Positions 62,040 through 64,000 of a stretch of DNA of 64,000 nt are shown in pieces. The stretch is from positions 40,996,537 to 41,060,536 of the forward strand of contig NC_133665.1 in NCBI RefSeq assembly GCF_037893015.1, written 5' to 3'. The stretch is from Macrotis lagotis (lineage: Eukaryota > Chordata > Mammalia > Peramelemorphia > Peramelidae). Each line of letters begins with the position of its first letter. Within the stretch, counting starts at the first letter, position 1. The notes beneath the pieces were generated by a model that saw only the letters and a list, made by a program, of their open reading frames with translations, was not told where the DNA came from and did no database searches. Position numbers and translations under genes: made by a program.

Positions 62040-64000
62040 TTGGGGGGGAGGGGTAGAGCCAAGATGGGGAGTGAAGACAGGAAACCCCAGTTTTTCCCAG
62101 ACAACTCCCAATACCTTTAGATTATGACTTCAGCAAATTCTAGAGTTGTGGAACCCACAAAAAGACTGAGTAAAATAATTTTCTGACCCAAGAACACTTG
62201 GAAGACCCACGGAAAGGCTCTGTTCCACCAGGTTTAGAAAGAGCTGCAGCGCAGCCCAAGTCACACTGGCCACCAGAGCAAACTGGCTCCAATCTTCCAG
62301 GAACAGTTCGAGGGATGTTTGGGTCTCTGGGGATGCCTGGTCCCTGGCAGCGAGGGCAGTTTCCAGAGCTCTTAGCCCAGGAATTGTCAAGGACAACTTG
62401 GAAGTCAGTGGGAAAATTCTGTTACATTAGAGTGAACACAGAACCCAGGCCAGCACAGGCCTTAGCACAGTCCAGATCACCTAGCACCTGCTTCCATAGT
62501 GCTTAGCCCACTGACTATAAGGGGGTCTGGGAAGGCTGCAGAGGTCTCTCTGCTATCACTGTTACTTTGCCCATACTCAGATCTAGGTCACAGTCTGGGG
62601 CCCCATACTGCCATGGTGGAGCAGAGACCCTACTCATGGTTCCAGGGCAGAGAGGAGTCCTTGTGGTCATCCACAGACTAGAGCACAGGCCAGAAGAGCA
62701 GTCAGAGCCTCTCACAAGACATTGGAAGAATTAAGGTTGAGGGTGTGTGGGGGGGAATGTCCCTGAAAACAGCTGCAAACATCCTCAAAAGCTTGGAAAA
62801 ATGCATCCTCTACCCTGGAAGCAGAGTGCCACCTTAACAAAGAATTAAAATCAAGTCATAGACTGGGGAAATGAGCAAGCAACTAAAGAAAAAGATTCTG
62901 ACTACAGACAATTACTTTGGTCCCATGGAGTATCAAAATATACTCAGAAGATGACAAAGTCAAAGCTTCTGTATCCCAAGCTTCCAAGAAAAATATGAAT
63001 TGCTCTCAGGCAATTGGAAGAACTCAAAAGAGATTTTGAAAATCAAGTAAAGGAAGTAGAGGAAAGAGTGGGAAGAGGAATGAGAGCAATGGGGGGAAAT
63101 CCTGAAAACCAAGTCAGCCACTTGGTGAAGGACATACAGAAAAATATTGAAGAAAATAACAACTTAAAACAAGTTTATGTTAAATGGAAAAAAGCAGTCC
63201 ATAAGGTCAGTGAGGATACAAAATATCTTTAAAAGTAGAATTGGCCAGATGGAAAAGGAAATAAAAAAGTTCCCTGAAGAAAATAATTCTTTCAAATGTG
63301 GAATGGAGCTAATGAAAGCTGACGACTGAGAAATCAAGAAACAATAAAATAAAGCCAAACGAATGAAAAGCTAGAAGAAAATGTGAAATATCTAATTGGA
63401 CAAACAACTGACCTAGGAAACAGATCCAGAAAAGATAAATTAAAAATTATTGTGCCACCTGAAGATCATGACCAGGAAAAGAGCCTAGGCTTCATTTTTT
63501 AAGAAACACTCTAGGAAAGTTGCTCTAAGATCCTAGAAGCAAAGGGTAAAAATGGAAATTGAAGGATTCCACCAATTACTTCCTAAAAGAATTTCCAATC
63601 TAAGAATTCCCAGGAATATTATAGCAAAATTTCAGAACTCCCAAGTCAAGGAGAAAATATTACAAGTAGTCAAAAAGAAACAATTTAAATATCATGAAGC
63701 TACCTACAGTCAGGATTACGCAGGATTTAGCAGCGTCTACATTGAGAGCTCAGAAGACTTGAAATATGACATTCTGGAAGGTTAAAGAGCCTGGATTACC
63801 ACTGAGAACCACCCACCCAGCAAAACTGAACATCCTCTTTCAGGGGAAAAGATGGACATTCAATGAAATAGGGGACTTTCAAACTTTCCTATTGAAACAA
63901 CCAGAGCTGAACAGAAAGTTTAATCTCCAAGTACAGGACTCAGGGGAACCATAGATGGGGTAGATGAGAAGGACTAATTGTGAGGAACTTAATGATATTG
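62040..64000 (+). mobile_element. HAL1/L1 copy C, 5' part, runs off the window
   Basis: Opens 'ggtagagccaagatggggag' just after L1 reverse transcriptase sequence. The 5' region ('ggaaaggctctgttccacca') matches copies A ('gggaaggctctgtttcattg') and B. ORF1 relics follow, with no ORF2 before the window ends. It resembles HAL1 copy A most. Whether an ORF2 follows cannot be seen. Confidence 0.7.
62860..63954 (+). pseudogene. HAL1/L1 ORF1 of copy C, decayed
   Basis: Pieces in three frames. Coiled-coil part at 63014-63232 (ELKRDFENQVKEVEERVGRG). Middle part at 63552-63785 (RNIIAKFQNSQVKEKILQVV). C-terminal part at 63766-63954 (PAKLNILFQGKRWTFNE and LNRKFNLQVQDSGEP). Frameshifts and stops separate them. 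Homologous along its length to the ORF1 at 27499-28738. Confidence 0.75.

Overview
The window is from a marsupial nuclear genome. The evidence is two spliced vertebrate genes and a very dense load of marsupial-type retroelements: a short tRNA-derived SINE with a poly-A tail, longer CORE-type SINEs, L1 with marsupial-style ORFs and 3' ends, half-L1 (HAL1) elements, and old MIR, L2 and CR1/L3 relics. The wording of the young SINE (short 3' part ending in TTGCAAAAA) makes me favour an Australian marsupial, possibly a dasyurid. That last step is recall and inference, not proof.

Only two host genes can be supported. ALG2 (minus strand, coding exons 49908-49579 and 45242-44340, 410 aa) makes the mannosyltransferase that adds the second and third mannoses of the N-glycan precursor on the cytosolic face of the ER. 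SEC61B (plus strand, coding bases 50518-50520, 50664-50761, 54373-54474, 56379-56466, 96 aa) makes the beta subunit of the ER translocon. The start codons lie 609 bp apart, head to head, in one CpG-rich island (about 49440-50830), so the pair very probably shares a bidirectional promoter. Both products serve proteins entering the ER: one builds the glycan donor, the other is part of the channel. In human the same pair lies between TGFBR1 and NR4A3, so bases 1-43500 should be the TGFBR1-ALG2 interval and bases after 56740 the start of the SEC61B-NR4A3 interval.

Layout: 1-7.9 kb is intergenic with old SINE, L2 and CR1 relics. 7.9-10.7 kb is an old L1 hit twice at the same target. 10.9-13.4 kb is mixed. 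13.5-23.3 kb is a HAL1 split by a full-length (6.8 kb), decayed L1 in the opposite direction, with clear target-site duplications. 26.9-30.1 kb is a second HAL1 carrying three inverted SINEs. 30.1-33.6 kb holds L1 3' fragments and unique sequence. 33.64-34.48 kb is a repeat-free stretch that looks like a conserved regulatory element. 34.9-43.3 kb holds old L2/CR1/MIR relics and an L1 5' end. 43.5-56.7 kb is ALG2-SEC61B. 58.5-62.0 kb is an old L1 entered by a third HAL1/L1 5' end that runs off the window.

The most interesting signals are in the retroelements. Both fully visible HAL1 copies carry a reversed SINE at the same internal position. The four reversed SINEs inside the HAL1 3' regions show a strong excess of A-to-G differences from ordinary SINE copies in this window, on the HAL1 sense strand. 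There is also a likely SINE-L1 template-switch chimera at 8.9-9.7 kb. I found no CRISPR, operon, structural RNA gene or wholly new system, and no retrovirus-like element I could defend.
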